Source of the DNA: DUOX01 sp050944015
Lineage (GTDB): Bacteria > Bacillota > Clostridia > Oscillospirales > Oscillospiraceae
NCBI GenBank assembly: GCA_050944015.1
Contig: JBMNQG010000033.1
Span: 1 to 23,458 of the forward strand
DNA: 23,458 nucleotides
Direction: 5' to 3'
Part shown: positions 13,102 to 22,233 of the stretch, one piece after another
Layout of the letters: every line of letters begins with the position of its first letter
How positions within the stretch are numbered: position 1 is the first letter of the stretch
Position numbers and translations under genes: made by a program
The notes under the pieces: generated by a model
The model's database searches: none
What the model saw: only the letters and a program-made list of their open reading frames with translations
Told to the model about the DNA's origin: nothing

Positions 13102-15063
13102 TTATCTTACCTTGGCTCCCACAGGGGTGTCGTCGTCGCAGAATATTACTTTTGCCGCATCGCCGGCATCCGCGGCTAGAATCATGCCCTGGCTTTCAAC
13201 GCCCCGGAGCTTGGCGGGCTTCAGATTCGCCACAACGATAACCTTTTTACCTATCAAATCCTCGGGAGAATACCACTGAGAGATGCCGGACACAATCTGC
13301 CTTGTTTCGGTACCCAAATCTATCTGCAGCTTCAGGAGCTTGTCGGATTTTTTCACCGGCTCGCACTGGGTTACCAGGCCGACCCTCAGCTCCACCTTGC
13401 CGAACTCGTTGATATCTATAAGCCCGGCCCCCTCTTCCTCGGGTTCCTCCTTAGCTTCCTCCTTAACGGGATTTTTATGGGCAGCGGTGAGCTTTTCCAG
13501 TTCCTCCAGTTCCTTTGACAAATCTATTCTCGGGAAAAGGGCCTCGCCCCTGTGAACCGTCGCGTTGGCGGGGAGGACTCCGAACACGTTGGCCTTGTCC
13601 CAGGTAGTCTCCTCAGGGGAGGCGCCAATCTGCTCACAGATTTTGCCGCAGCTTTCAGGCATAAAGGGGGTCAGGAGGCTGACGCAGACCCGGATGGTCT
13701 CCAGCAGGTTGTACATGACGGCGGCTAGTCTTGCCCTGTTTGTTTCGTCCTTTGCAAGTATCCAGGGAGTGGTCTCGTCAATATACTTGTTCGCCCTGGA
13801 GATGACCCTGAACACCTCGATAAGGGCGCTCTGGAGTGAGTAATTCTCCATTTGTGCCTCGTACAAATCCCGAAGGGCCAGCACCATGGACTTCAATTCT
13901 TCGTCCTGGGGGGCCTCCTGCCTTTCTTCGGGCAGGGTTCCGTCAAAATACTTTTGAACCATGGCCACCGTGCGGCTGACGAGGTTGCCCAGGTCGTTGG
14001 CAAGGTCGGAATTAATCCTGGCTATAAGGGCCTCGTTGGAGAAATTGCCGTCGCTTCCGAAGGGGAATTCCCGGAGCAGGAAGTAGCGCAGGGCGTCCAC
14101 TCCGTAGCGCTCAGCCAGGAGAACCGGGTCGACCACGTTGCCCTTGGACTTGCTCATCTTGCCGCCGTCAAGCAGGAGCCAGCCGTGGCCGAAAATCTTC
14201 TTCGGCAGGGGCAGCTCAAGGCTCATCAGCATGGCCGGCCAGATGATGGAGTGGAAACGGACTATTTCCTTGCCCACAATGTGGACGTCGGCGGGCCAGT
14301 ACTTGTCAAAGTCGTGGTATTTGTCGTTGCAGTAGCCCAGGGCGGTGATATAGTTGGACAGGGCGTCCACCCAGACGTATACCACATGGCCGGGGTCGAA
14401 TTCCACAGGCACGCCCCAGGTGAAAGTGGTGCGGGACACGCAAAGGTCCTCAAGCCCGGGCTTTATAAAATTGTTTATCATCTCATTGACGCGGGAGGCG
14501 GGCTCCAAAAAGCCGGGCGTCTCCAGAAGCGCCTGAATGCGGTGGGCGTAGGCGGACAGCCGGAAGAAATATGCCTCCTCCTCCGTATAGTGGACATCCC
14601 GGCCGCAGTCCGGGCATTTCCCGTCCACCAGATGGCTCTCCGTCCAAAAACTCTCGCAGGGGGTGCAGTAAAGGCCCTTGTAGGCTCCCTTATAAATATC
14701 CCCCTTATCGTACATTTTCTTGAAAATTTTCTGTATGGCGGAGACGTGGTAATCGTCGGTCGTACGGATATATCTGTCGTTGGAGATATTCATGAGCTTC
14801 CAAAGAGCACGAATACCGCCAGGACCTTCCACTATATTGTCTACAAAGGTTTTGGGGTCCACCCCCGCAGCCTTGGCCTTTTCCTCGATTTTTTGGCCGT
14901 GCTCATCGGTACCCGTAAGGAACATAACATCATAGCCGCACATTCGCTTGTACCGGGCGATGGCGTCCGTGGCTACGGTGCAGTAGGTATGCCCGATATG
15001 AAGCTTGTCCGATGGATAGTAAATCGGCGTGGTGATATAAAATGTTCCTTTTTCTTTACTCAT
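13102..15063 (-). CDS. metG: Methionyl-tRNA synthetase
   Basis: 653 aa, the long MetG form. It charges tRNA-Met with methionine in the cytoplasm. Class I signature HIGH is at residues 22-25 (DKLHIGHTY), and KMSKS at 302-306 (GGKMSKSKGNV). A zinc knuckle, CTPC through CPDCG, lies in the connective-peptide region near 128-148. The anticodon-binding helical domain spans about 375-520. The last ~100 residues (DINEFGKVELRVGLVTQCEPV...) form the tRNA-binding OB domain found as a C-terminal extension in Firmicutes. AGGAGG is 8 bases before ATG 15063. A promoter stands in the 81-base gap behind the VanW gene, so metG can be transcribed alone. No T-box leader is seen. Confidence 0.97.
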   Translation of the reverse strand: MSKEKGTFYITTPIYYPSDKLHIGHTYCTVATDAIARYKRMCGYDVMFLTGTDEHGQKIEEKAKAAGVDPKTFVDNIVEGPGGIRALWKLMNISNDRYIRTTDDYHVSAIQKIFKKMYDKGDIYKGAYKGLYCTPCESFWTESHLVDGKCPDCGRDVHYTEEEAYFFRLSAYAHRIQALLETPGFLEPASRVNEMINNFIKPGLEDLCVSRTTFTWGVPVEFDPGHVVYVWVDALSNYITALGYCNDKYHDFDKYWPADVHIVGKEIVRFHSIIWPAMLMSLELPLPKKIFGHGWLLLDGGKMSKSKGNVVDPVLLAERYGVDALRYFLLREFPFGSDGNFSNEALIARINSDLANDLGNLVSRTVAMVQKYFDGTLPEERQEAPQDEELKSMVLALRDLYEAQMENYSLQSALIEVFRVISRANKYIDETTPWILAKDETNRARLAAVMYNLLETIRVCVSLLTPFMPESCGKICEQIGASPEETTWDKANVFGVLPANATVHRGEALFPRIDLSKELEELEKLTAAHKNPVKEEAKEEPEEEGAGLIDINEFGKVELRVGLVTQCEPVKKSDKLLKLQIDLGTETRQIVSGISQWYSPEDLIGKKVIVVANLKPAKLRGVESQGMILAADAGDAAKVIFCDDDTPVGAKVR

Positions 15064-15109
15064 GAAACTTCCTCCTTTGTCTCAGGCGCCTCTGGATATA
15101 CGGAAATCG

Positions 15110-15138
15110 AGTATATATCTCCTGTATTTGCCTTTCAA
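15110..15138 (-). promoter_or_regulatory. metG promoter
   Basis: Minus-strand TTGAAA (15138-15133) and TATACT (15115-15110), 17 bp apart, 46 bases before the metG start. There is no T-box or other leader structure between it and the start. Confidence 0.7.
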
Positions 15139-15144
15139 ACTGAA

Positions 15145-17079
15145 TTATCCGGCATTATTCTCGGGCGGCTCTTCGGCTGTGGGCGTTGCCGACGCCGTGG
15201 GAGCCACCGATTCGGTGGGAGCCACCGGCTGCGTGGGTGTAACGGGTTCCGTGGGCTGTATTACCGGCTCGGAGGGAACCGGCGTGGGCTCCTCCGTGGG
15301 CTGGGGACTTGGCGTGCCTGAGGGGCTGGGGCTGGGTTCCTCGCTGGGAGAGGGGCTGGGTTCCTCGCTGGGAGAGGGGCTGGGCTCCTCGCTGGGAGAG
15401 GGACTCACCTCCGGGCTCTCCTCGGGCTCTTCCTCTTCGTCCTTGGGCGGGTAATGGTATTTGCTGGTGGCCTCCTCCGTCATCTTAATGAGGTTACCGT
15501 CGGCGTCATACACCCACCGGTAGGATTGGGCACCGTAACCGTCGTCCGTTGCCCAGACGGAGGTGGTTAGTTTTACATAGCTTCCGTCCACATTGGTGCC
15601 TATTATTTTTACCGTAAGAGTGTAGTTGTTCAAATCGATATAGGCTTCTATTCTAATGGGAAAATCCCTGTTGTTGACAAACTTGAAGTCCGGCTCCGGC
15701 CAGCTCACCGTGGCGTCCAGGCCTATGGGCAGGTAGTCTACTCCAAAGTTGTGGCAGACCCGCTCTTTAATCTCCAGATTAGCAAGAAGGGTGGTGTAAT
15801 ACAGGGTGGACGACACCTGGCAGATTCCACCGCCTACCTCCGTTACCACTCTGCCTCCGGAATAGGCCCCGGCGGCCATATACCCGGCCTCGGTTGTGCG
15901 CTTGCCTACCATCCCGTTAAAAGAGAATTCATCACCGGTGTTAAGTATAAGGCCGTTTATGGCCTTCGCCGCCAGAGTGATGTTGTTGTTCCGGGCGTAG
16001 TTCCGGGTAAGATTGGTGGTTTTCTGGCCCAAAACGTCCCTGAACAGCATGCCGTTTAGGCGCTCGGTGGTCATTTCGGGCTCAGTAAGGATAAGGGGAA
16101 TATACACCTTATCCCCTTTTTCCGCCTTATCCCACAATTCCCGGGCAAGTTCCTTGTCGAAGCTCACGCCCACCACGTGTTCGGTTGCCGACTGGGTCTC
16201 CGGGTCGTATTTGGCGTCCTCCGGCTCCATAAATATGGTCTCGTAAAGCTCCTCTATGGTGATGTCCTCCACGGCTTCGCCCTGGGGAACATACTTGAGG
16301 GCCTCAAAGTTGCGGTTGCGGAAGGCCTCCTCTACCAGCCTGTAAACCTCGTCCGGGTCTACCGTTACAGATTTTGCCCCCTTTACAACCACAACATACT
16401 CCCCGTCCACCGATATGTCCGCGCCAAGCAAAGCGGCGTTCACCTTGTTTGCCGCCTTTTTCACCAGTTCCCGGACATAAGGCTCGTCTATTATAAACGA
16501 GGAGCCGTAGTTAAGGTTCTTTCCTACGAGCAGGCATCTGACGTATTTTATGAAGTTTTCAATGAGGTTGCCGTCCCGGCCGTATTCATAGGCGGCCATG
16601 GCGCCGTCCATGGCGCTGGCTATTACCCCGGCTTCCTCCGCCGGGATTGATAAAACCTCGCCCAGGGGCAGCTCGATGGTCACTACCTGCCCCTCATGAT
16701 TGCCAAAGCCGGCCTCGTCAAGAGCCCTGGCCGCCTCGCTTAATGACAGTCCCCCCAGGGGGATGCCGTCAAGGCTTACGTTGGGATATATTGTATCCAG
16801 CCCGTTCACATAGGCCGCAAAACCTGCGGTTGCCGCAAGGATTAACGCTATTACGGCCGCTATGGTGACGGCGGCTTTTTTCCCCCTCTTTTTCCTGCCT
16901 GCGGGACGAGGAGCCTTATTGCCTGCGCCGGGAACGGGCCTTCCCGGCCTGCCGGAAGCGGCGCTTTTGCCGGAAGCTGCCCCGTTGGTTTTTCCCCTGC
17001 CGTTGCCATTCCCGCTTCCATTGGGTTTTTTGCCGTTCCTGCCGTTTGTATCATTACCGAACAGCTTCACAAATCTCAC
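15145..17079 (-). CDS. Membrane-anchored VanW-family protein with peptidoglycan-binding-like domain
   Basis: 644 aa. Residues 1-68 are basic and Gly/Asn/Ser-rich (cytoplasmic), then one membrane segment (~69-90, KAAVTIAAVIALILAATAGF), so the rest is outside the cell. About 100-330 resembles the YoaR-type putative peptidoglycan-binding region found before VanW. The VanW domain lies at about 360-490 (LNTGDEFSFNGMVGKRTTEAGY, VVTEVGGGICQVSSTLYY, RVCHNFGVDYLPIG). The last ~90 residues are Pro/Ser/Glu/Thr-rich with SPSPSEEP repeats, a likely wall spacer. VanW domains are linked to glycopeptide-resistance clusters, but their role is unknown. GTG at 17079 has a close site (AAGGAAA); GTG 17070 (after AGGTGA) is an equal alternative. 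It follows hemW by 12 bases, likely one transcript. Confidence 0.88.
   Translation of the reverse strand: MRFVKLFGNDTNGRNGKKPNGSGNGNGRGKTNGAASGKSAASGRPGRPVPGAGNKAPRPAGRKKRGKKAAVTIAAVIALILAATAGFAAYVNGLDTIYPNVSLDGIPLGGLSLSEAARALDEAGFGNHEGQVVTIELPLGEVLSIPAEEAGVIASAMDGAMAAYEYGRDGNLIENFIKYVRCLLVGKNLNYGSSFIIDEPYVRELVKKAANKVNAALLGADISVDGEYVVVVKGAKSVTVDPDEVYRLVEEAFRNRNFEALKYVPQGEAVEDITIEELYETIFMEPEDAKYDPETQSATEHVVGVSFDKELARELWDKAEKGDKVYIPLILTEPEMTTERLNGMLFRDVLGQKTTNLTRNYARNNNITLAAKAINGLILNTGDEFSFNGMVGKRTTEAGYMAAGAYSGGRVVTEVGGGICQVSSTLYYTTLLANLEIKERVCHNFGVDYLPIGLDATVSWPEPDFKFVNNRDFPIRIEAYIDLNNYTLTVKIIGTNVDGSYVKLTTSVWATDDGYGAQSYRWVYDADGNLIKMTEEATSKYHYPPKDEEEEPEESPEVSPSPSEEPSPSPSEEPSPSPSEEPSPSPSGTPSPQPTEEPTPVPSEPVIQPTEPVTPTQPVAPTESVAPTASATPTAEEPPENNAG
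15331..15402 (-). repeat. Three tandem 24-bp repeats in the VanW tail
   Basis: The units 15331-15354, 15355-15378 and 15379-15402 are tandem 24-bp copies. The first two are identical and the third differs by one base. They encode the repeated octapeptide of Ser, Pro and Glu (EEPSPSPS type) in the extracellular tail. Copy number is likely to vary between strains by slippage. Confidence 0.92.
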
Positions 17080-17091
17080 CTTTCCTTTTGC

Positions 17092-18321
17092 CTACCGCCT
17101 GGCATCATATGACAGTACAGTCTCACTGCCGGGAGTCTCCAGAGGATTCTTTGTCCACGGATTAAAGCTCATCTTTTGTTTAGCCTGTGCCTCCAGGAGT
17201 GCTCCTATCAGGATATTCGACAGTAAAAAGCCAGAAGATGTGAGGCTCCACCTGCCTGCGGTCTGCTTGGCCCAACCCCTTTTCTCGAATTCCCACAAAA
17301 GCTCCTCTATAACGTCAAAATCGCTCCTGTAAATACTGTAGTACTCTTCCCTTGATATGCCGTAAACGCGCCTGAGCCCCAGCATCAGATATTCGGATGC
17401 ACGCTCCATCTTATCAACTTTTTCATACTCGTCAATAATATTTTTACCCTCATTGACGCCTGATATATATCCTTTCAGGTCAGCTTTATAACTGTACCTG
17501 ACGTTGCCTACGCAGGAGTGTGCGCCTGGCCCGAAACCCATGTAGTCCTCTAGGTTCCAATACTTCAAATTATGCCTTGATTCATAGCCCGGAAGGCAGA
17601 AATTTGATATTTCGTACTGGGCGTAGCCGTACCGCTCCAGGGTCTCCACCGTATACAGGTACATGTCCGCCTGCTCATCGTCGCTGGGCAGGAAGGGGGA
17701 ACCCTCATACCGCTCCTTCATGGGAGCCCCGTCCTCCAGCTTGAGGCCGTAGCATGAAATATGCTCCGGCTTTAAGGCCAGGGCCTTGCTGAGGGTATCG
17801 GCCCAGTCGCTTTTGGTCTGGCTTGGCAGTCCGTATATGAGGTCTATGCTGATGTTGTCGAACCCGGCCTTCCGCGCGTTGGAGACTGCCTTTTCCGCCT
17901 GCTTGAAGTTGTGCCGCCGGCCGATAAGCTTCAAAATGTCGTCGTTTGCCGACTGAACGCCTATGGACAGGCGGTTTACCCCTTCCTTCCGGAGAAGTTT
18001 CAGGTCGTGAAGGGAGACGCTGTCGGGATTAACTTCCACCGTAACTTCCGCGGATTTAAGCACCTTGCCAATGCGCTTGAGCGTATTGAATATCTCGCAG
18101 ATACGCCGGGCTCCATAGTAGCTGGGAGTGCCTCCGCCAAAATAAATGCTGTCTAAGTAATAGGGCGCAAAAGAGGGCTCGGACTCAGCAATGTGAGCCA
18201 GCAGCGCGTTCTGGTATTTTGGCATGAGGTTGTTGCAGCCGGCAAGCGAGTAGAAATCGCAGTAGCTGCATTTGCTCGCGCAAAAGGGTATGTGGATGTA
18301 TATTCCCAGCCGTTTCTCCAT
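17092..18321 (-). CDS. hemW: HemW-like radical SAM protein (heme chaperone family)
   Basis: 409 aa. Radical SAM fold with the HemN/HemW form of the cluster motif, IHIPFCASKCSYCDF: C14, C18 and C21 bind the [4Fe-4S] cluster. FGGGTPSYYG follows, then EVNPDSVSLHDLKLLRKEGVNRLSIGVQS, and SIDLIYGLPSQT. The C-terminal third contains the HemW domain. HemW was long annotated as oxygen-independent coproporphyrinogen oxidase, but this family mainly acts in heme handling, so the oxidase name should not be taken at face value. I chose ATG 18321 because GGAG lies 6 bases upstream; the frame reaches 18381 through a promoter-like AT-rich stretch. It is the first gene of the hemW-vanW pair. Confidence 0.88.
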   Translation of the reverse strand: MEKRLGIYIHIPFCASKCSYCDFYSLAGCNNLMPKYQNALLAHIAESEPSFAPYYLDSIYFGGGTPSYYGARRICEIFNTLKRIGKVLKSAEVTVEVNPDSVSLHDLKLLRKEGVNRLSIGVQSANDDILKLIGRRHNFKQAEKAVSNARKAGFDNISIDLIYGLPSQTKSDWADTLSKALALKPEHISCYGLKLEDGAPMKERYEGSPFLPSDDEQADMYLYTVETLERYGYAQYEISNFCLPGYESRHNLKYWNLEDYMGFGPGAHSCVGNVRYSYKADLKGYISGVNEGKNIIDEYEKVDKMERASEYLMLGLRRVYGISREEYYSIYRSDFDVIEELLWEFEKRGWAKQTAGRWSLTSSGFLLSNILIGALLEAQAKQKMSFNPWTKNPLETPGSETVLSYDARR

Positions 18322-18352
18322 AGTTTGCTCCAACATGGGTGAATTGAATTTT

Positions 18353-18381
18353 AGAATATAATATTTATGAATGTATGTCAA
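18353..18381 (-). promoter_or_regulatory. hemW promoter
   Basis: Minus-strand TTGACA (18381-18376) and TATTCT (18358-18353), 17 bp apart, 32 bases before ATG 18321. The perfect 14-bp palindrome ATCCCTAAAGGGAT (18391-18404) lies 9 bases upstream of the -35 box and could be an operator or the tail of the htpG terminator. Confidence 0.75.
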
Positions 18382-18399
18382 TTTTTATTTATCCCTAAA

Positions 18400-18453
18400 G
18401 GGATTTAAAGCCCCGAGCCACCGTTTTTTGTTAACAAGAGGTGGTTTCGGGGC
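18400..18453 (-). terminator. Probable htpG terminator
   Basis: On the minus strand GCCCCGAAACCACC (18453-18440) pairs with GGTGGCTCGGGGC (18422-18410) apart from a small internal mismatch. The following T-tract is weak (TTTAAAT), so efficiency is uncertain. It is the only terminator-like structure between htpG and hemW. Confidence 0.65.
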
Positions 18454-18469
18454 CAAGTTTTACCTCAAG

Positions 18470-20386
18470 TTAAAACAGTCCGCACACAAGCTCCGTGTAT
18501 TCCGCCGGGTTGTCGAGGGGAATGGCCGCAATGAGCATGGCCTGGGCCAAAAGTATCCTGGACAGCTTTTCTGCCCGCTCCCTGTCGTTTTCAAAGGCTT
18601 TTTTCAGGGCCTCAAAGGCCGGGTGGTCGCCGTTCAGCTCCAGCACCCGCCGGGCCTTGACAGCTTCGCCGCCCGCGACGGGCATGTTTCTGAAGTACTT
18701 TTCCATCTCCAGCGTTATGCCGCCGTCGGTGGTGAGGCAGACGGGGTGGCTTTTCAGCTTGTGGCTCAGGCGCACGTCCACCACCTGGTCTCCCAGGCTC
18801 TTTTTTATAAACTCCAGAAGCTCTCTGGCCTCGGCCTGCTTCTTCTCGGTGTCGGCCTTTTCGTCCTCGCTTTCAAGGCCCAAGTCGTCGGTGGTGACGT
18901 TGCAGAACTCCTTGTCATTGTATTTGCGGATGGCCTGTACCACAAACTCGTCCACGTCGTCGGTAAGGTAAAGTATGTCGTAGCCGGCGGCGCGCACCCG
19001 CTCCGTCTGGGGCAGGCTGGCCGCGCGCTTTACGGTCTCGCCGCAGGCGTAATAGATGTATTTCTGACCCTCCGGCATTTTTTCGGCGTACTCTTTCAGG
19101 GACACGAATTTCTCCTCGTGGGATGAAACAAACAAAAGCAGGTCCTGCAAAAGCTCCTTCTTGGCGCCGAAATCGGCCACTATGCCGTATTTGAGCTGGA
19201 GTCCGAAGCTCCTGTAGAAGGCCTCGTACTTGTCCCTCTTCTCCTCCATGAGCTTTACAAGCTCGGACTTAATCCTCTTTTCAAGGTTCGAGGCTATGAC
19301 CTTAAGCTGGCGGTCGTGCTGCAGCAGTTCCCTGGAAATGTTCAGGGACAGGTCGGGAGAGTCCACCACGCCCCGCACGAAGCGGAAGCAGTCGGGTATG
19401 AGGTCCGCGCACTTTTCCATAATCAGCACGCCGCTGCTGTAAAGCTCCAGCCCCGGCTTGTAGTCCCGGGTATAGTAGTCGTAGGGGGCAAGCTCCGGCA
19501 CGAACAGCAGCGCCCGGTAGGAAACCAGCCCTTCCGCGTTGACCCTTATTACCGCCACGGGGTCCACGCCGTCCCGGAACTTCTCCTTGTAGAAGGCGAT
19601 GCAGTCCTCGTCCGTAACCTCCGTCTTGCTCCGCTGCCATATGGGCACCATGCTGTTGATAACCTGCTCCTCGGTTACGGTGACGTATTCCAGTATGGGC
19701 TTGCCGTTTTCGTCCTTTTCGCCCGTCTCCCTGGCCTCCGTCTTTTCCACTTCCATGAGTATGGGCCAGCGGATATAGTCGGAGTACTTCTTAATCAGCT
19801 CCCGGAGACGCCAGATCTCAAGAAACTCGCTGTAGGACTCCTCATCGGTGTCGGGCTTCAGGTGCATAATGACGTCTGTGCCCACGCCTTCCTTTTCGCA
19901 CTCGGTAATAGTGTAGCCGTCCGCCCCAGCGGATTCCCACTTGTAGGCCTGCTCCTGGCCGTGGGCCCGGGAAATGACGGTGACCCGGTCGCTGACCATG
20001 AAGGCGGAATAAAAACCCACTCCGAACTGGCCGATAATATCTATATCGCCGTCTTCTACGGGCTTGTCCATCTCACTTTTAAATTTCAGGGAGCCGCTGT
20101 GGGCGATTACGCCCAGGTTGTTTTCCAGTTCCTCTTTCGTCATCCCTATGCCGTTGTCGGAAACGGTAAGGGTGCGGGCCTCCTTGTCCCTTATTATGCG
20201 GATTTTGAAATCCGAACGGCTGAGCCCGGTCCCGCCCTGGGTAAGGGAGATATAGCACAGCTTGTCTATGGCGTCCGAGGCGTTGGAAATAAGCTCGCGG
20301 AGAAATATCTCCTTGTGGGTGTATATGGAGTTTATCATTATGTCCAAAAGTCTTTTGGATTCTGCTTTAAACTGCTTTTTTGCCAT
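18470..20386 (-). CDS. htpG: Hsp90-family molecular chaperone HtpG
   Basis: 638 aa, typical for bacterial HtpG. Acts as an ATP-dependent cytoplasmic dimeric chaperone. The GHKL ATP-binding N-terminal domain shows FLRELISNASDAIDKL (residues 28-43), DNGIGMT, and the lid GQFGVGFYSAFMVSDRV. The middle domain contains DSPDLSLNISRELLQHDR. The C-terminal dimerisation domain runs to the end (RAEKLSRILLAQAMLI). A charged linker, ESEDEKADTEKKQAEARE, joins the last two domains. The start has AAAGGA 11 bases upstream, a somewhat long spacing. It lies 41 bases after the alpha/beta hydrolase gene with no terminator between, so they may share a transcript. No CIRCE element was seen. Confidence 0.97.
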   Translation of the reverse strand: MAKKQFKAESKRLLDIMINSIYTHKEIFLRELISNASDAIDKLCYISLTQGGTGLSRSDFKIRIIRDKEARTLTVSDNGIGMTKEELENNLGVIAHSGSLKFKSEMDKPVEDGDIDIIGQFGVGFYSAFMVSDRVTVISRAHGQEQAYKWESAGADGYTITECEKEGVGTDVIMHLKPDTDEESYSEFLEIWRLRELIKKYSDYIRWPILMEVEKTEARETGEKDENGKPILEYVTVTEEQVINSMVPIWQRSKTEVTDEDCIAFYKEKFRDGVDPVAVIRVNAEGLVSYRALLFVPELAPYDYYTRDYKPGLELYSSGVLIMEKCADLIPDCFRFVRGVVDSPDLSLNISRELLQHDRQLKVIASNLEKRIKSELVKLMEEKRDKYEAFYRSFGLQLKYGIVADFGAKKELLQDLLLFVSSHEEKFVSLKEYAEKMPEGQKYIYYACGETVKRAASLPQTERVRAAGYDILYLTDDVDEFVVQAIRKYNDKEFCNVTTDDLGLESEDEKADTEKKQAEARELLEFIKKSLGDQVVDVRLSHKLKSHPVCLTTDGGITLEMEKYFRNMPVAGGEAVKARRVLELNGDHPAFEALKKAFENDRERAEKLSRILLAQAMLIAAIPLDNPAEYTELVCGLF

Positions 20387-20427
20387 CTCAAGTCTCGTCC
20401 TTTCTTAATTTTATGAGTCAGGGCAAT

Positions 20428-21147
20428 CTACCGGACCGCAGGCCGCTCCGAAGCCTGTTTTCTCCAAAAATCAAGTACGACTTTATTGTACGTCTCCGGC
20501 AGCTTTATGGGGGTGAAATGCCCACCAGGGAAAAGATGAAACTCGGAGCCGGAGATGTTGTTGTGCAGATACTGTCCATGGGTACGGCTTATGATGTCGT
20601 CTTCGCCCATGGTTATAAGGGCCGGGACCTTGATGCCCTGCAAGTCCCATTTGTGGAGCCGGGGCTCCCGTATCATCAGGTCCAAAAGGTCCTTCTTTCG
20701 GCAGGCCTCCGGGGAAAACGGGGCCTTAACCGCCATTACTGCCTGCTGGAGCCACATGGGAAAGATGTATTTGAACCTGATGCCCGACGGGCCGGAATTT
20801 GCCCCCGTCAGCACAAGGCTGCTGACACGCTCAGGATATTTGACGGCCATTATGAGGGCAATGTTCCCTCCGTCGGAAAAGCCCAGTATATGGGCCTTTT
20901 CTATTTTCGCGTCGTCCATCACAGCCACAACATCCCGGGCCATATCGTACAGGCTCAGTTTGCCCCCGGAGGTGGATTTCCCATGCCCCCGGCTGTCTAT
21001 GGTGATGACCTGAAACTCCCTGGAAAACTCGGGGACCTGGGCAGAAAAGACCGACATGTCCTCCCCGTTTCCGTGCAGCATTATCAGAGGGGGGCCATTC
21101 CCCTGAACCTCCCAGTAAATGAGAGCGCCCTGTGACACAGTTTCCAT
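20428..21147 (-). CDS. Alpha/beta hydrolase
   Basis: 239 aa single-domain alpha/beta hydrolase. Landmarks: MLHGNGEDMSVF (oxyanion-hole HGN), ITIDSRGHGKS, the nucleophile elbow GFSDGG (Ser), the acid in MGEDDII, and the catalytic histidine in FPGGHFTPI. There is no signal peptide, so cytoplasmic. The fold does not tell the substrate; esters, lactones or acyl-thioesters are possible. I prefer ATG 21147 (METVSQGAL...), with AGGTGA 8 bases upstream, over GTG 21159, which overlaps that site. It has its own promoter and is followed by htpG. Confidence 0.85.
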   Translation of the reverse strand: METVSQGALIYWEVQGNGPPLIMLHGNGEDMSVFSAQVPEFSREFQVITIDSRGHGKSTSGGKLSLYDMARDVVAVMDDAKIEKAHILGFSDGGNIALIMAVKYPERVSSLVLTGANSGPSGIRFKYIFPMWLQQAVMAVKAPFSPEACRKKDLLDLMIREPRLHKWDLQGIKVPALITMGEDDIISRTHGQYLHNNISGSEFHLFPGGHFTPIKLPETYNKVVLDFWRKQASERPAVR

Positions 21148-21187
21148 CTGATAATTCACCTCGCTGCTACTACTTTACAACTCATAA

Positions 21188-21215
21188 ATTATACCACACT
21201 CATGGCATTTTTCAA
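21188..21215 (-). promoter_or_regulatory. Promoter of the alpha/beta hydrolase (and possibly htpG)
   Basis: Minus-strand TTGAAA (21215-21210) and TATAAT (21193-21188), 16 bp apart, with a TGG extended -10 (TGGTATAAT). Confidence 0.75.
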
Positions 21216-21312
21216 CATTTGACGCCCTTATCAGGGGTGAAACCGGCCGTTTTCTCATAATTAAATATTTATGTCAAATAATAACAAAGTCTATACAATT
21301 CATCCGTTTCTA

Positions 21313-21341
21313 TTTACCAACAGGCCGTGTTGTGATATAAT
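21313..21341 (+). promoter_or_regulatory. Promoter of the lipoprotein gene
   Basis: TTTACC (21313-21318) and TATAAT (21336-21341) are separated by 17 bp. TGATATAAT gives an extended -10. It lies 26 bases before the ATG. Confidence 0.78.
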
Positions 21342-21367
21342 CCTTAGAACCAAATGGAGGGAATACA

Positions 21368-22219
21368 ATGAAAAGACTCTGCAGTCTGTTTATTATAAGT
21401 GCCGTTTTGTTGAGCCTTGCCGCCTGCTCGGCCCAGCCTTCCCAAAGTTCCCCGCCGCCGCCGGCGGAAAATACGGACGACAGCCCCGGGCAGACCGCCA
21501 GCCCCCCGCCGGAAACCCCGGCGCCTCAGGAGACTGCGGAGCCCACGCCGGAGCCCGAAAACTGGGAGGCCCTCTTCACTGAGTACCTGGAGCAGAACTA
21601 CGACTCCCTGAACAATTACGCCATGGCCACGGGCGTCGGCTTCATTGACCTGGATCTGGACGGATACCCCGAGCTTCTCCTTTTTGACGCCGGCGCTTCC
21701 GCTGCCATGGGCGTACATATTTTCGACATCATAGACGGCCAGGTGTGTTGTGCCTCCACTAATGAGTACGTAGGCGAAAAATTTGCATGCGAGCATACAA
21801 GTTTTCTTAACATATATGCAAATTATTTTGAGGACTTCCGCCTGATGGTGGATACCTCAAGCGGGGAGAAATTCTTCCTCGTGCGTTCCGGCAACGGGAA
21901 CACGGAGTTTTTCTACGAGGAGCTCATTCGCTTTGACAAATCCGAGGCCGTGCTCAGGCCCGTCAGCCTCCTGTACGCGTCAAAGAGCTATGACGAGGAC
22001 GGGAACCTGTCCTCCGCCACATACAGGCAGGGAGAAACGCCCATAGACCAGGCCGAATACGACCGCCTGTACGCCGAATTATTCGAGGGCATCGCGGACA
22101 CCGGCTACGAGGCAAAGGGAGTTTTCATCTGGAACGACAGCGCCAATTATTCCTACACCTACGACGGCTTTATGGCAATGCTCCGGGACGCCCTGGCCGC
22201 CTACGAACCCGCAGTCTGA
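21368..22219 (+). CDS. Secreted lipoprotein of unknown function
   Basis: 283 aa. A type II signal peptide (KRLCSLFIISAVLLSLAAC) with lipobox LAAC puts the lipidated cysteine at residue 20, so the protein is tethered to the outer face of the membrane. A Pro/Thr/Glu-rich linker (about 22-65) separates the anchor from a globular domain. That domain contains GFIDLDLDGYPELLLFD, an Asp-rich loop like the calcium-binding motif of FG-GAP/dockerin proteins. Aromatic-rich sequence makes up the rest. No enzymatic motif recognised. GGAGG lies 7 bases before the ATG. It is a single-gene transcript between its own promoter and a terminator. Confidence 0.85.
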   Translation: MKRLCSLFIISAVLLSLAACSAQPSQSSPPPPAENTDDSPGQTASPPPETPAPQETAEPTPEPENWEALFTEYLEQNYDSLNNYAMATGVGFIDLDLDGYPELLLFDAGASAAMGVHIFDIIDGQVCCASTNEYVGEKFACEHTSFLNIYANYFEDFRLMVDTSSGEKFFLVRSGNGNTEFFYEELIRFDKSEAVLRPVSLLYASKSYDEDGNLSSATYRQGETPIDQAEYDRLYAELFEGIADTGYEAKGVFIWNDSANYSYTYDGFMAMLRDALAAYEPAV

Positions 22220-22233
22220 ATTCAAACATCCAT

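Noticed and set aside
15064..15144. T-box leader for metG
   Set aside because: The 81-base gap is too short and lacks a specifier stem-loop or T-box sequence; only a promoter and ribosome site are present.
13852..15321. A 489-residue open frame antisense to metG
   Set aside because: It is the shadow of the GC-rich metG coding frame, spans the metG start and intergenic promoter, and shows no family motif.
18391..18404. CIRCE heat-shock operator for htpG
   Set aside because: The palindrome ATCCCTAAAGGGAT has neither the CIRCE sequence (TTAGCACTC-N9-GAGTGCTAA) nor the position upstream of htpG; it lies downstream.
19316..20416. A 366-residue open frame antisense to htpG
   Set aside because: Its reading follows the codon pattern of htpG on the other strand; no start signal and no recognisable domain.
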